Positions 1-9,703 of a stretch of 64,000 bases of DNA are shown piece after piece. The position numbers were made by a program, and so were the translations under genes. The notes beneath the pieces are model-generated. The model ran no database searches, was not told the origin of the DNA, and was given only the letters and a program-made list of their open reading frames with translations. The stretch comes from Saprospiraceae bacterium (GTDB lineage Bacteria > Bacteroidota > Bacteroidia > Chitinophagales > Saprospiraceae): contig JADJLQ010000001.1 in assembly GCA_016709995.1 (NCBI GenBank), positions 1,212,001 to 1,276,000 on the forward strand, written 5' to 3'. Position 1 is the first letter of the stretch; each line of letters begins with the position of its first letter.

Positions 1-803
1 ACAATGATAAATCAGTAAAGCCCGGCCGGTACATTCTGACCCCGGGAATGAGCAATATAGAGCTTGTGAGGTTATTGCGAAGTGGTAATCAAACTCCGGT
101 CAAAATAGTCATATACGAAGGCAGAACACCGGATGATATCATTCGAAAAGCGGATGACCACCTGGAAACGGATATGGCGACCCTGCTCGACACCTTATAC
201 AGTGAATCATTTTTGGCTTCTATCCAGCACACCAGGGACAATGCAATGAATATATTTATTCCGAATACTTATGAAGTCTATTGGAATATTTCGGCCAGAA
301 ATTTTTTGATTAAAATGAAACAGGAAGCTGATAAGTTTTGGACTAAAAACAACAGGATCTACAAAGCCAAACTTAAAGGCCTTTCGACGGATGAAGTATA
401 TACGATGGCCAGCATCGTAGAGAAAGAAACCAACAATAAAGCTGAGAAACCTATCATTGCAGGGGTCTATCTCAACCGATTAAAAAAAGGCATGCGTCTA
501 CAGGCAGATCCGACCGTAGTTTTTGCAAAAAAAGCTTTTTCAATACAAAGAGTAAAACTGGCTGATCTGGAATTCAATTCGCCGTATAACACTTACCTGA
601 ATGATGGGCTTCCGCCAGGTCCTATCTCCATCGCCTCCATAGAAAGTATTGACGCCGTCCTGGATGCTGCTGATCATGATTATGTCTACTTCTGTGCCAA
701 ACCTGGCGCAGTCGGCCAACACAATTTTGCAGCTACTCTTGCAGCTCACAATGCCAATGCGAGAAAATTTCATGATTGGATGAATGAGCAAAAAATAAAA
801 TAA
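1..803 (+). CDS. mltG: Endolytic murein transglycosylase MltG (5'-truncated by window edge)
   Basis: This is the C-terminal part of a YceG/MltG-family lytic transglycosylase, which cleaves nascent glycan strands at the inner membrane and sets glycan chain length. The reading frame is open from nucleotide 3 and already encodes KPGRYILTPGMSN ahead of the first ATG at 48, so the real start and the membrane anchor lie upstream of the window. The visible part contains the family signature SIVEKE followed by AGVYLNRLKKGMRLQADPTV, where the first Glu of the VEKE segment corresponds to the catalytic glutamate region, and the typical ending with NSPYNTY and GLPPGPI. Family assignment is secure. Confidence 0.95.
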   Translation, partial: NDKSVKPGRYILTPGMSNIELVRLLRSGNQTPVKIVIYEGRTPDDIIRKADDHLETDMATLLDTLYSESFLASIQHTRDNAMNIFIPNTYEVYWNISARNFLIKMKQEADKFWTKNNRIYKAKLKGLSTDEVYTMASIVEKETNNKAEKPIIAGVYLNRLKKGMRLQADPTVVFAKKAFSIQRVKLADLEFNSPYNTYLNDGLPPGPISIASIESIDAVLDAADHDYVYFCAKPGAVGQHNFAATLAAHNANARKFHDWMNEQKIK

Positions 804-813
804 ATCCATCATT

Positions 814-1275
814 TTGACTTCAAGATCCAAACAGGACTATTTATATGTTGGCATTCAAATGATTCTATTTCTGGTTTATGCCATATCACCATTTGACTCT
901 TTTAATATACATTTGCCTATCTGGTTAATATATTTATCACTGGTTATCAGCATATTAGGTCTAATATTTGTTTGCATGGCTTTGATTCAACTCAAAACCA
1001 ATCTCACGCCATGGCCTACCCCTAAATCAGATGCTTACCTGGTGCAGAATGGCACATATCAACTAGCAAGGCATCCTATTTATGCAGGCTTGATACTTTG
1101 CCTTGTGGCATACGCTATGTATGAACAAAGCATGATCAAATTGGCCATTTCGGGTGCTTTGATCCTCTTATTTTATTCTAAATCAAAGTATGAAGAGTCC
1201 CTGCTACTCATTAAGTATCCGGAGTATAATGATTATAAACAAAAAGTAGGTAGATTCTGGCCGAAAATATTCTAA
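814..1275 (+). CDS. Small integral-membrane methyltransferase (isoprenylcysteine carboxyl methyltransferase / PEMT-like)
   Basis: A 153-residue membrane protein with about four hydrophobic segments and the motif ARHPIYAGL near residue 87, characteristic of the ICMT/phospholipid N-methyltransferase superfamily that uses S-adenosylmethionine in the membrane. The C-terminal part with the E-E and P-E-Y-x-x-Y residues (EESLLLIKYPEYNDY) matches the cofactor-binding end of the family. The longest frame begins with TTG at 814, only 10 nt after mltG; an ATG at 859 would remove part of the first hydrophobic segment, so the TTG or an even weaker start is preferred, but this is not settled. The substrate cannot be told from sequence. 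It probably shares a transcript with mltG and converges with the NHL gene, overlapping its stop by 4 nt. Confidence 0.8.
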   Translation: MTSRSKQDYLYVGIQMILFLVYAISPFDSFNIHLPIWLIYLSLVISILGLIFVCMALIQLKTNLTPWPTPKSDAYLVQNGTYQLARHPIYAGLILCLVAYAMYEQSMIKLAISGALILLFYSKSKYEESLLLIKYPEYNDYKQKVGRFWPKIF

Positions 1276-2312
1276 ACCCGCTCCAGTTTGATTGGATAAG
1301 TTTTATTGGCATTCCATTGGCATACATATATATTCTCATCCTGATCGATACAGACATCATGACAGTGCATAAAGCTGCTATTGGTTTGTAACATGAGTTG
1401 CAACTGGCCTTTGATATAAGTGGGCTTGGTGCCTCCGGGATTAGAGACCACTTTATCGTTTTTATCCAGAATGGTGACAAAGCCAGAGTTGGGTGTCTGA
1501 TCCAAATACCTTAATCGAGACCAACATACACCTGCATACAAATGATCACCGTGTATCACAGGTCTGCAGACATAAGCTCCTGGCAAAAAGATAGTTGATA
1601 TATACTTGCCATCTAAAGAAAATCTTTTGAAAGAATTGTGCCCTCTGGAGGTGATGATCAAACTTGGGTGGCCATGTCGATAATCAACGGTGACTCCATG
1701 AGCAGTACTAAATTGATCATCTTCATTGCCTTTGCCTCCAAATTTGCGAATAAATCTGCCATGACTGTCGTACTGCAAAACATATTGTGAGCCATACCCA
1801 TCTGCTACATAGATGTCTCCATTAGGACCTATAGCGGTTTCAGTAGGATTAAATGGATCTTCCTGCTTATACTCACCAATAGTAGAGGGATGATCGATCA
1901 TCAGTAATTGATTTCCTTTAAGGTCAGTTTTGAATACCTGATGCAAATTTGGATCACAGATGAACAAAAACTCTTCCCCATTGGCATTCCATAAGGTCAA
2001 TCCATGCCCGCCAGGATAAGTGTGCCCCCAGGTATCTAATAATTTACCTGACTGATCGTACACCAGGATATTGTTCTTTACTTCATCTGTAATCATGATC
2101 AGGCGGCCTTTGGCATCCATCACCATCTCATGGCAATTTTTTACTGGTACGGAGGCCGGATCCAGATTGCCCCAGGCACGATGTGCTCTATATTTAAATT
2201 TTCCATGACCCAAAATCTCTTCACCGAGTTTAGGGGCACTGTTTAATATATTGAATAGTGGCATAACAGCAACTGCTTTTATAGAGGTTGATAGAAATTC
2301 TTTTCTGTTCAT
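1272..2312 (-). CDS. NHL-repeat beta-propeller protein, exported
   Basis: A 346-residue protein with an N-terminal export signal (MNRKEFLSTSIKAVAVMPLF) that resembles a Tat-type leader but lacks the twin arginine. The rest reads as six NHL-like blades, e.g. GPNGDIYVADGYGSQYVLQYD and DQDENIYVCQW, the arrangement of the peptidyl-alpha-hydroxyglycine lyase-like propellers common in Bacteroidota and Planctomycetes. Conserved His and Asp residues at blade starts (GNEDDQFSTAHGVTVD, HCHDVCID) suggest a metal-binding or catalytic central channel, but a lyase activity is only inference. It lies 12 nt downstream of the M48 protease gene, on the same strand, so the two are probably co-transcribed. Confidence 0.75.
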   Translation of the reverse strand: MNRKEFLSTSIKAVAVMPLFNILNSAPKLGEEILGHGKFKYRAHRAWGNLDPASVPVKNCHEMVMDAKGRLIMITDEVKNNILVYDQSGKLLDTWGHTYPGGHGLTLWNANGEEFLFICDPNLHQVFKTDLKGNQLLMIDHPSTIGEYKQEDPFNPTETAIGPNGDIYVADGYGSQYVLQYDSHGRFIRKFGGKGNEDDQFSTAHGVTVDYRHGHPSLIITSRGHNSFKRFSLDGKYISTIFLPGAYVCRPVIHGDHLYAGVCWSRLRYLDQTPNSGFVTILDKNDKVVSNPGGTKPTYIKGQLQLMLQTNSSFMHCHDVCIDQDENIYVCQWNANKTYPIKLERV

Positions 2313-2324
2313 AGTAATTAAAAG

Positions 2325-3230
2325 TCAATCTAATTTAAAATTGGGGTCTTTAAGTCTAATGGCGGGCTCTGCGGTAGCATTGCCCTGATCCAATCTTCTT
2401 CCTTGTGTGTATTTATCGATGGCTTCTTTAATTTTTTGGACTCTATTTTCAGGACTAGGGTGTGTGCTAAAAAACTCTGGTTGTCGTTGTCCTCCCTGGG
2501 ATGCTTCTTCCAATATGCGCATGACATCGATCAAAGCTCTCGGATCATATCCAGCTTCATACATAAATCTGACTCCAAGATCATCAGACTCCAATTCCTG
2601 ACCTCGGCCATATTTCATTCCTACCATATTGGCTATCATCTGTATACCCTGAGCAGAATTGTAATCGCCGGCTGCTATCACGGCTGCCCCGGTAAGTCCT
2701 TGTATGAGTTCTTCACTTTGCATTCTTTCAGCCCCATGTCGTGCGATAACATGACCTATCTCGTGCCCAAAAACTCCTGCTAACTGATCTTCATTTTCCA
2801 AGCGCGAAAACAAAGCTTGCGTAATAAAAACTTGTCCTCCGGGCAGTGCAAATGCATTGACGGTTTGAGGATCTGCCAATAAGTGGAAGTCGTATTGGTA
2901 ACCGGATGTATTGACGATAGACTGTTGCACGATCCGTTGCCCTACCTGTTTTACATAAGCTTGAGCTCTTTCATCAGGGTATAAACCACCGTATTGCTGG
3001 GCCATAGAAGGAGCACTTTGAACCCCAAGAGACATTTCTTGTTCTTTCGTGATATTGCCAATATGTTGTTTCTCTCCAGTAATCTCGTTGATTTGAGAAG
3101 TACCATAATACTTGCAGAGCGCTACTCCAGCAAAGAGGGCCGCTATAATGAGGCCGCCCCACCTAAAATTGCTTCGACCCCCATAACCTTGGTTGGAATA
3201 TCGGGGATCATTGGTTCGGTAATAGGCCAT
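2325..3230 (-). CDS. M48-family zinc metallopeptidase
   Basis: A 301-residue membrane-anchored or exported peptidase. One N-terminal hydrophobic segment (about residues 26-43, WGGLIIAALFAGVALCKYYG) precedes the peptidase domain. The zinc motif HEIGH is at residues 156-160 inside GVFGHEIGHVIARHGAERM and the third ligand is in ELESDDLGVRFM. The C-terminal STHPSPENRVQKIKEAI is typical of the family. By family knowledge such proteins act in envelope protein quality control, like BepA/YcaL. There is no TPR domain, so it is the short form. It is the first gene of a pair with the NHL-propeller gene. Confidence 0.9.
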   Translation of the reverse strand: MAYYRTNDPRYSNQGYGGRSNFRWGGLIIAALFAGVALCKYYGTSQINEITGEKQHIGNITKEQEMSLGVQSAPSMAQQYGGLYPDERAQAYVKQVGQRIVQQSIVNTSGYQYDFHLLADPQTVNAFALPGGQVFITQALFSRLENEDQLAGVFGHEIGHVIARHGAERMQSEELIQGLTGAAVIAAGDYNSAQGIQMIANMVGMKYGRGQELESDDLGVRFMYEAGYDPRALIDVMRILEEASQGGQRQPEFFSTHPSPENRVQKIKEAIDKYTQGRRLDQGNATAEPAIRLKDPNFKLD

Positions 3231-3352
3231 TACATTAAATTTTAATAACGTATAAAATTACTATTATTTTATGCAATCAAAGCTAAGAAGGCCTCGAGAC
3301 AAATGAGAGAAAGCAGGAAAGTAAATTAGAGAAGTTGAAATAAAGTAAATTT

Positions 3353-4414
3353 TTACTTCATGTCATAATCTACTTCCACTATTGGTGTCAGCGCATGTGA
3401 CTGGCAGGTAAGGATAAATCCTTGCTTTAATTCGCTGTCAGATAGTACGTAGTTATTGTCCATGCGGACTTCACCGGAAATCAGCTTTGCCTGGCAGGTG
3501 CTACAAACACCACTTTTACATGAATAAGGCAAGTCCAATCCCGATTTAATACCTAAATCCAAAATTACACTGTCATTGGAATGGGCACTAATCTCAAACA
3601 ATTTTTTTTCAAATTTGACTTTTATTAAAAAGTCAGAATTTAGAACATTTGCTTGAATATCAATAGCAGGATTATCTTCAACCGGGCTGGTAAAAAGCTC
3701 GGTCAGGATTTTAGATTTTTCTATGCCTGTTGCAATCAGGTGTTTTTCAAGATCTGAAACCATAGATCCCGGTCCACAAATGAGATAGAGATCAGTATTG
3801 TTTAAGGAAAACAAGTATTGACTCCATCGACTAACTTTTTCAGGCGAAATGCGACCTTCCAAGTCTGCCAGCCCTGTCCTTTGTTGACTATAAATATTTA
3901 TGCATTCAAACCGGCTTACGTATAGATTTGTAAGATTGGCCAGATCCTGCCTATACATTGTGCTTTCTGCATCCTTGTTTCCATAAAATAAAGTGATCAC
4001 AGCATCCTGATCTGAAGAAAGCACCGTCTTGATCATAGCTATAATGGGCGTAATACCACTACCAGCCGCAAATGCAACCATGTTTTTTATATTGCTTGAT
4101 GGCGGAATTAAAAATGTTCCCTGCGGTGCCATGAGCTCTACCACATCACCTTTTTTGGCTTGCGTACACAGATAGGTAGATATATTACCTCCTTCAAGTC
4201 TTTTAACACCGATCTGAAGGATGTTTTCCGAAGGAGCTTCACTTAAAGAATATGATCTGTGCTCTGTCGGATCGTGCGACGGAATTCTAATCACCAGATA
4301 TTGCCCTGCAAGGTACTTAAAACCAGGATTCAACTCTGGTGCCACTGACAGTCGGATATTGACCGAATCAGAAGTCATTTGTTCTATCGATTCAATTACA
4401 GCCTGGTAAAACAT
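3353..4414 (-). CDS. PaaE-type ferredoxin reductase with C-terminal 2Fe-2S domain
   Basis: A 353-residue electron-transfer protein with three parts in order: an FAD-binding barrel (HRSYSLSEAPSE, residues about 50-65), an NAD(P)-binding domain (AFAAGSGITPIIAMIKTVL, about 110-130, and CGPGSM), and a C-terminal plant-type 2Fe-2S ferredoxin with cysteines in SCKSGVCSTCQAKL plus a fourth Cys in ILTCQSH. This is the layout of PaaE, the reductase of phenylacetyl-CoA epoxidase, and of related reductases that serve oxygenases or desaturases. No paaABCD genes are nearby, so the partner is unknown and a role outside phenylacetate degradation is likely. It is a stand-alone gene. Confidence 0.88.
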   Translation of the reverse strand: MFYQAVIESIEQMTSDSVNIRLSVAPELNPGFKYLAGQYLVIRIPSHDPTEHRSYSLSEAPSENILQIGVKRLEGGNISTYLCTQAKKGDVVELMAPQGTFLIPPSSNIKNMVAFAAGSGITPIIAMIKTVLSSDQDAVITLFYGNKDAESTMYRQDLANLTNLYVSRFECINIYSQQRTGLADLEGRISPEKVSRWSQYLFSLNNTDLYLICGPGSMVSDLEKHLIATGIEKSKILTELFTSPVEDNPAIDIQANVLNSDFLIKVKFEKKLFEISAHSNDSVILDLGIKSGLDLPYSCKSGVCSTCQAKLISGEVRMDNNYVLSDSELKQGFILTCQSHALTPIVEVDYDMK

Positions 4415-4443
4415 GAACTATTTTTCTTTATAAAAATAAAAAA

Positions 4444-4468
4444 GGTGTACTGAGCTTCTCAATACACC
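4444..4468 (-). terminator. Intrinsic terminator of rpsT
   Basis: An 11-bp stem (GGTGTACTGAG / CTCAATACACC, one C-A mismatch) with a CTT loop. On the minus strand it is followed by a T-rich run (TTTTTTATTTTT), as expected for the 3' end of the rpsT transcript 28 nt downstream of its stop codon. Confidence 0.8.
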
Positions 4469-4495
4469 AATTGTATATCGTTAAATAAAATCCAT

Positions 4496-4750
4496 TTACT
4501 TTAAGCCATTAACATGTTTGGTCAAATTGCTTTTAAGATTGGATGCTTTATTTTTATGCCAGGTGTTTTTTTTAGCCAACCTATCGATAAGACTGTTTAC
4601 TTTTTTCAAAAAAGTCTCAGCATCTTTTTTATCAGTCAGTGACCTTAGTCTGGAGATTGCTGTCCTAGCAGTCTTTTTATTAAAACGGTTTGCAGTGCGA
4701 CGACCTTCTGCCAACTCTGCTCTTTTTTTAGATCCTTTAATATTTGCCAT
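4496..4750 (-). CDS. rpsT: 30S ribosomal protein S20
   Basis: An 84-residue basic protein beginning MANIKGSKKRAELAEGRRTANR, with the S20 layout of three helices and the central block KKTARTAISRLRSLTDKKDA and ending KSNLTKHVNGLK. It binds 16S rRNA early in 30S assembly. It stands alone, with its own promoter and terminator, and is divergent from sucA. Confidence 0.96.
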   Translation of the reverse strand: MANIKGSKKRAELAEGRRTANRFNKKTARTAISRLRSLTDKKDAETFLKKVNSLIDRLAKKNTWHKNKASNLKSNLTKHVNGLK

Positions 4751-4773
4751 GAAGTATGTTTTAAAATCGGGCG

Positions 4774-4806
4774 CAAATATAAGATTTATTCATTGAAATA
4801 AGCAAA
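4774..4806 (-). promoter_or_regulatory. Bacteroidota-type promoter of rpsT
   Basis: On the minus strand TATATTTG (4781-4774) matches the phylum -7 consensus TAnnTTTG, with TTTG (4806-4803) 21 bp upstream as a -33 element. The predicted start would give a leader of about 20 nt before the rpsT ATG. Confidence 0.6.
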
Positions 4807-4946
4807 TAGTCTTAAACTATAATAATCTTTAGCCTTGACCGCTATTTTTCAATATGTTACACATGCACTTATTTGATATGTAATAAATTGAGTCCGCTCT
4901 CTTCAAGAGGTACTATTTTTACACTTTGTAAGCTTATTCCATAACG

Positions 4947-7673
4947 ATGATGAAAGATTTTTCCGCAATATATAATGCCAACCCTGATTATATAGATTCT
5001 ATGTACAAACAATACCAAGCTGACGCAAAGGGCCTGGATGAGGGTTGGAAGGCATTCTTTAAGGGTTTTGATTTCGCAGACAGGTCTGGAAATGGACAAA
5101 CAACTGCTTCGGCAAGTGCTGAAGGAATAGATAAAGAGTTTAAAGTAATGGCTTTACTCCATGGATATCGGGACAGAGGACACCTGCTTTCAGATACCAA
5201 TCCTATCAGAAAAAGGAGAGATCGAAAGCCACATCTTGAACTCGAAGACTATGGCCTTACAGCATCTGATCTAACCAGAACTTTTCAGGCGACACAAGAA
5301 ATCGGATTGCCAGGTGGCACGCTACAACAAGCCATAGAGCGCATGCAAACCATTTATTGTGGGCATATCGGATTTGAATACAATCATATCAATAATAAGG
5401 AAAAAAGAATGTGGTTGCGCGATCGCATCGAAAGAAGAGCCTTAAAAGAAGATTATGACCTGGATCTATCGGAAAAGCAAAGGATATTGGAAAAATTAAA
5501 TGAAGCAGTCATTTTTGAAGAGTTCCTGCATAAAAAATATGTTGGTCAAAAGCGATTTTCACTTGAAGGTGGAGAGACCACTATTCCTGCCATCGATACC
5601 ATGATTGAAGTTGGAGCAGAGCAGGGAGTAGAAGAAGTAATCATTGGAATGGCTCATCGCGGCAGATTAAATGTTTTGGCCAACGTAGTTGGAAAGACTT
5701 ATGAACAGATTTTTAATGAGTTTGAGGGGACAGCAGTCCCGGACATGAGTTTTGGATCAGGAGATGTCAAATATCATCAGGGGTATTCAAGCCAGGTGGA
5801 AACGAAACTTGGGAAAAAAGTACATTTAAAGCTCGCTCCCAATCCTTCACATCTGGAAGCTGTCAATCCAGTAGTGATGGGCCTGGCAAGAGCCAAGGCA
5901 GATGTGCTGTATCAAAGCGATTATGATAAAATATTGTCCATTTTGATCCACGGAGATGCTGCTATCGCAGGACAAGGTATGGTATATGAAATTGCTCAAA
6001 TGAGTCAACTCCGAGGATATTATGTAGGTGGCACGATCCATTTCGTCATCAATAATCAAATAGGTTTTACCACTGATTTTGACGATGCCCGATCGTCCAC
6101 GTACAGCACCAGTATCGCTACGACTATACAGGCACCGATCTTTCATGTCAATGGAGATGATCCTGAAGCAGTGAGGTTTGTCGCTGAGTTGGCTACAGAT
6201 TATCGCCAGGAATTCAATACGGATGTATATATAGATATGGTGTGTTATCGCAAACATGGGCATAATGAGTCAGACGAACCAAAGTTTACGCAACCTGAAA
6301 TGTATAACATCATCACTGGTCACCCTAACCCAAGGGAAATTTATATCAAACTTTTAATATCAAGAGGCGAAGTTCAAAAGGACCTCGCTGAAGAGATGGA
6401 AAAACAATTTTGGGGCGTGTTGCAGGATCGGTTGGATTTGGTAAAACAAAAGTCTTTACCGCATGTATACCAGGAACCAGACCTGGCCTGGAAAGCTCTC
6501 AAAAAAACCAACAATCCTGATGATTTTGAAATCTCTCCTCCTACCGGTATCTCTCAAGCTACGGCGGATGAATTATTAAAGCATTTATTGACCCTCCCTG
6601 ATCATTTCAATGTATTAAATCAAATCAAAAGATTATTTAAGTCTTATGGAGATCTTACCAATCTTGGTAAAATTGATTGGGCCCTGGCGGAATTGATGGC
6701 TTATGCTTCCTTGTTACAGGAAGGCAAAAATGTACGACTGAGTGGTCAAGATGTCAAAAGGGGCACCTTCTCGCATCGTCATGCAGTGATCTATGATGCT
6801 GAGACCAATATTGAATATGCTCGTTTGGCACAAGTGCCGAATGCTTCCGGTAGATTTTTTATCTACAATAGCTTGTTGTCAGAATTTGGGGTCCTGGGGT
6901 TTGAGTATGGATATTCCTCAGCGTCTCCAGACCATTTGGTCATTTGGGAGGCTCAGTTTGGAGATTTTTATAATGGAGCACAGACGATGGTAGATCAATT
7001 TATCGCATCAGCTGAATCTAAATGGCAACGTATGAGTGGCCTTGTACTCTTACTTCCACATGGCTATGATGGGCAAGGACCAGAACATTCCAATGCCAGG
7101 CCTGAGCGATTTTTGCAGGTATCTGCTGATTGTAATTGGTATATCTGCAACATCACCACGCCAGCCAATTTTTTTCATGCACTTAGACGACAACTTTATT
7201 TGCCATTTAGAAAACCGCTCATCATTATGTCTCCAAAATCTTTATTGCGGGATAACCTTTGTATATCGGACATAACAGCATTGACTGGAGATCATCGATT
7301 TCAGGAAACCATAGATGACACTTTACCCATCAGGAAAGTCAAAAAAGCGTTATTCTGTACTGGTCAGATCTATTATGAATTATTAAGAAGACGCACCGAA
7401 TATAAGCGGGAAGATATAGCCCTGATCCGAATAGAACAGCTCTACCCTTTTGCTGTCACCCAGATGAATAATTTGCTGGAAAAGTATAAAAAAGCCAAAC
7501 TCATTTGGGTTCAGGAAGAACCGCAAAATATGGGGGCCTGGACCCATATCAATAACCATTACCCTAATACATTTGAAGTCGTATCAAGACCTGCATCAGC
7601 TTCAGTAGCGACTGGATATAAAAAAGTCCATGATGCGCAGGTGATCAGTATTTTACAAAGATGTTTTGAATAA
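4947..7673 (+). CDS. sucA: 2-oxoglutarate dehydrogenase E1 component
   Basis: A 908-residue thiamine-diphosphate enzyme that decarboxylates 2-oxoglutarate and passes the succinyl group to the lipoyl domain of E2 in the TCA cycle. The N-terminus has the E2-binding signature YIDSMYKQYQADAKGLDEGW. Then come HRGRLNVLANV (about residue 236) and the ThDP/Mg site HGDAAIAGQGMVYE (about residue 334), and the transketolase-like half ends with RIEQLYPF and WVQEEPQNMGAW. Length agrees with the family. An E2 gene (sucB) is not adjacent. The frame starts with two Met codons at 4947 and 4950. Confidence 0.97.
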   Translation: MMKDFSAIYNANPDYIDSMYKQYQADAKGLDEGWKAFFKGFDFADRSGNGQTTASASAEGIDKEFKVMALLHGYRDRGHLLSDTNPIRKRRDRKPHLELEDYGLTASDLTRTFQATQEIGLPGGTLQQAIERMQTIYCGHIGFEYNHINNKEKRMWLRDRIERRALKEDYDLDLSEKQRILEKLNEAVIFEEFLHKKYVGQKRFSLEGGETTIPAIDTMIEVGAEQGVEEVIIGMAHRGRLNVLANVVGKTYEQIFNEFEGTAVPDMSFGSGDVKYHQGYSSQVETKLGKKVHLKLAPNPSHLEAVNPVVMGLARAKADVLYQSDYDKILSILIHGDAAIAGQGMVYEIAQMSQLRGYYVGGTIHFVINNQIGFTTDFDDARSSTYSTSIATTIQAPIFHVNGDDPEAVRFVAELATDYRQEFNTDVYIDMVCYRKHGHNESDEPKFTQPEMYNIITGHPNPREIYIKLLISRGEVQKDLAEEMEKQFWGVLQDRLDLVKQKSLPHVYQEPDLAWKALKKTNNPDDFEISPPTGISQATADELLKHLLTLPDHFNVLNQIKRLFKSYGDLTNLGKIDWALAELMAYASLLQEGKNVRLSGQDVKRGTFSHRHAVIYDAETNIEYARLAQVPNASGRFFIYNSLLSEFGVLGFEYGYSSASPDHLVIWEAQFGDFYNGAQTMVDQFIASAESKWQRMSGLVLLLPHGYDGQGPEHSNARPERFLQVSADCNWYICNITTPANFFHALRRQLYLPFRKPLIIMSPKSLLRDNLCISDITALTGDHRFQETIDDTLPIRKVKKALFCTGQIYYELLRRRTEYKREDIALIRIEQLYPFAVTQMNNLLEKYKKAKLIWVQEEPQNMGAWTHINNHYPNTFEVVSRPASASVATGYKKVHDAQVISILQRCFE

Positions 7674-7746
7674 AAAATGGATCACTGAAAAATGGAAAAA
7701 ATCTCCGGCTTAAAGCTTTAATCTATCAACTATCAAATCTGTAACC

Positions 7747-7962
7747 TTGAATAAACTCACAGTATTAAAAATTATATCGTTTTTGTTGTTTGCTTTCGGA
7801 TTTCTTACTTTTTTGCTAGAGATCCTGGGCTTAGAATTTAGCTTTTTAAATTGGCTGGACAGGCTTCCTGGAGTAGCACCTTTGCTGCTCAAAGTTTCCA
7901 TGTTATTCGGGGGTATTCTATTGGCCTATATTGCATTTACGGATTGGCAAAAGCAAGAGTAA
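7747..7962 (+). CDS. Small two-helix membrane protein, unknown function
   Basis: A 71-residue hydrophobic protein with two predicted transmembrane stretches (VLKIISFLLFAFGFLTFLLE and LLLKVSMLFGGILLAYIAF) and a charged end DWQKQE. I do not recognise a family. The frame starts with TTG at 7747, 73 nt downstream of sucA on the same strand, so it could be the last gene of that transcript. The amino-acid pattern is that of a real membrane protein rather than a random frame, but the start codon is uncertain. Confidence 0.5.
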   Translation: MNKLTVLKIISFLLFAFGFLTFLLEILGLEFSFLNWLDRLPGVAPLLLKVSMLFGGILLAYIAFTDWQKQE

Positions 7963-7984
7963 GTGGTCATATCGCCGCTTTTGA

Positions 7985-9538
7985 TCAGGCTAGTTTTCTT
8001 TTAGATTTTTTCAAAAACTTATCCTTGATAATGGTCTGCACCGGCACCCCCTGGATTTTTGATTCCAGCCAAGAAATGATATCAAGGTATAAGAACGAGC
8101 GTTGTTCGTAAGGATCTGATTTTAATCTATTTAGACGATCGAGCAATTTTTTAAACTCCCGCTTAAGGTCTGAAGTCTGCACCCGTGGAAGCTTTCGAAT
8201 AAAACTCAGTATTTCTTTCTGTACGGCGTGTAGGTCATCCATTTTTATCAAAAATCTGTAGATAGACTTTACCTGATATTCCACCAGGTAATTATCACCC
8301 ATTTCATAATAAGCTATGACACGAAGGATACGAGCATAACATTGAATATCGCCCCGGAAATCAGGAGATTCATTAACTATCATATTGAGATAATCAATAG
8401 CCTGACTGTTGTCACCACTACCAAAGTACAGACAAGCGATCTTGTAATAGAATAAAATAATCCTATGAAAATCCAGATGAAAAACATTCGTTTTAATCGC
8501 ACTCATTATATCCTGGACCAGGGGAAGTCCCTGATTAAAAGTACCTTCCAGATAGTGTTGATTGATCTTATGAGTATAGGTGTATATAAACTCCAGGCTT
8601 TTGTCATTTTCATTTCTGGCAGGGTACTTTTTAAGATTGATCAGCAATAGTTGCAGTGAAACCATGAATTTGTCATGTCGCTGCAACAAAAAAAGTGCGT
8701 TGAGCAGATTATGCATGCCCTTCAGATAGAGAGGCCTCTCGAGCATAATCATATTCTCATGAGAGTCAAATAGGGATATCCATTTTTGAGAATATCGATA
8801 ATAGAGTTTAAAATCCAGCAACATGTAGCTGTGCCATACATATGACTGATAAAGGTACAAATGTTCATAGAAGCCGAGTGAATCTTCGTGGTCTGTCAGC
8901 TTGTGAGATTGAAAAAATTCTTTGACTAAAAAATGGTCTTTTTCGTTTCTGACATACCCTACTTTGAGGTACAACGCATATAACTGAAGGGATAAATTGG
9001 AATATTTCTGGATCCTCATTATTTCTTCAGCGGTCCGTATAGCTTCATTTGACAATGCCTCTGCTCGATTGGCAATACTTCTGGTTATATACTGAGATTC
9101 GATGAGTTTCTCAAAGTCGATGATCTCCATCAGTAGACTTGGGAACCCAAGAGATTGGCACTTTTCCTTGGCCCTGGCGAGCATTTCCAGGGATTGCCGG
9201 TAAAGACCTTTGTTGTACAATATTCGGGCATAATCAATACGTTCTCTGATATCTATATCCTCGTTATCAGACCGGTGGATCAGTCGTAAGCTGAGTAATA
9301 ATTGTTTGTATAAATGGGCCTTTAGGTTGGGTAATTGCTGTTTCTTAATCTCCGGTATTTGAGATAAAGTCTTAATTTCATCATATGACTGTTGTTTCTC
9401 CAGGTGGGCAAATAATCTCAAGAATAATGAATCAGAATTGCTGGGGTTGCGCTGTACAAAAAGTTTAAAATGTCGTTTCTCAGGCTTTGACATGGACTTG
9501 ATGAGCTGCAGGAGAAAGTCTGTGGGCTGCTTGGGCAT
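7985..9538 (-). CDS. Conserved hypothetical protein with helical (TPR-like) repeats
   Basis: A 517-residue soluble protein without signal peptide. Its start, PTDFLLQLIKSMSKPEKRHF, and the alternating amphipathic helices with Y/L/A spacing (e.g. ILYNKGLYRQSLEMLARAKE, IDYLNMIVNESPDFRG) are typical of a Bacteroidota-specific family with degenerate tetratricopeptide-type helices; its function is unknown. Basic C-terminus. It is monocistronic and divergent from leuA. A scaffold or regulatory role is only a guess. Confidence 0.75.
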   Translation of the reverse strand: MPKQPTDFLLQLIKSMSKPEKRHFKLFVQRNPSNSDSLFLRLFAHLEKQQSYDEIKTLSQIPEIKKQQLPNLKAHLYKQLLLSLRLIHRSDNEDIDIRERIDYARILYNKGLYRQSLEMLARAKEKCQSLGFPSLLMEIIDFEKLIESQYITRSIANRAEALSNEAIRTAEEIMRIQKYSNLSLQLYALYLKVGYVRNEKDHFLVKEFFQSHKLTDHEDSLGFYEHLYLYQSYVWHSYMLLDFKLYYRYSQKWISLFDSHENMIMLERPLYLKGMHNLLNALFLLQRHDKFMVSLQLLLINLKKYPARNENDKSLEFIYTYTHKINQHYLEGTFNQGLPLVQDIMSAIKTNVFHLDFHRIILFYYKIACLYFGSGDNSQAIDYLNMIVNESPDFRGDIQCYARILRVIAYYEMGDNYLVEYQVKSIYRFLIKMDDLHAVQKEILSFIRKLPRVQTSDLKREFKKLLDRLNRLKSDPYEQRSFLYLDIISWLESKIQGVPVQTIIKDKFLKKSKRKLA

Positions 9539-9703
9539 TGTAGTAAAAATGATGTTTCTAGTTAATAATCAACGATTTATACTCATCGTTTTGCAAGTTT
9601 GATTCGTAGGTATACAAAAGAGCAATTTGGCTGTCGCCTGCAATTGTAATAATTTTATCAAGTTTAATAGGTTTTTATCTAAACAAATATCATAATAAAT
9701 TCA

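Noticed and set aside
2403..2783. 126-residue plus-strand frame inside the M48 gene
   Set aside because: It is the antisense shadow of a gene with intact zinc motif; no independent evidence.
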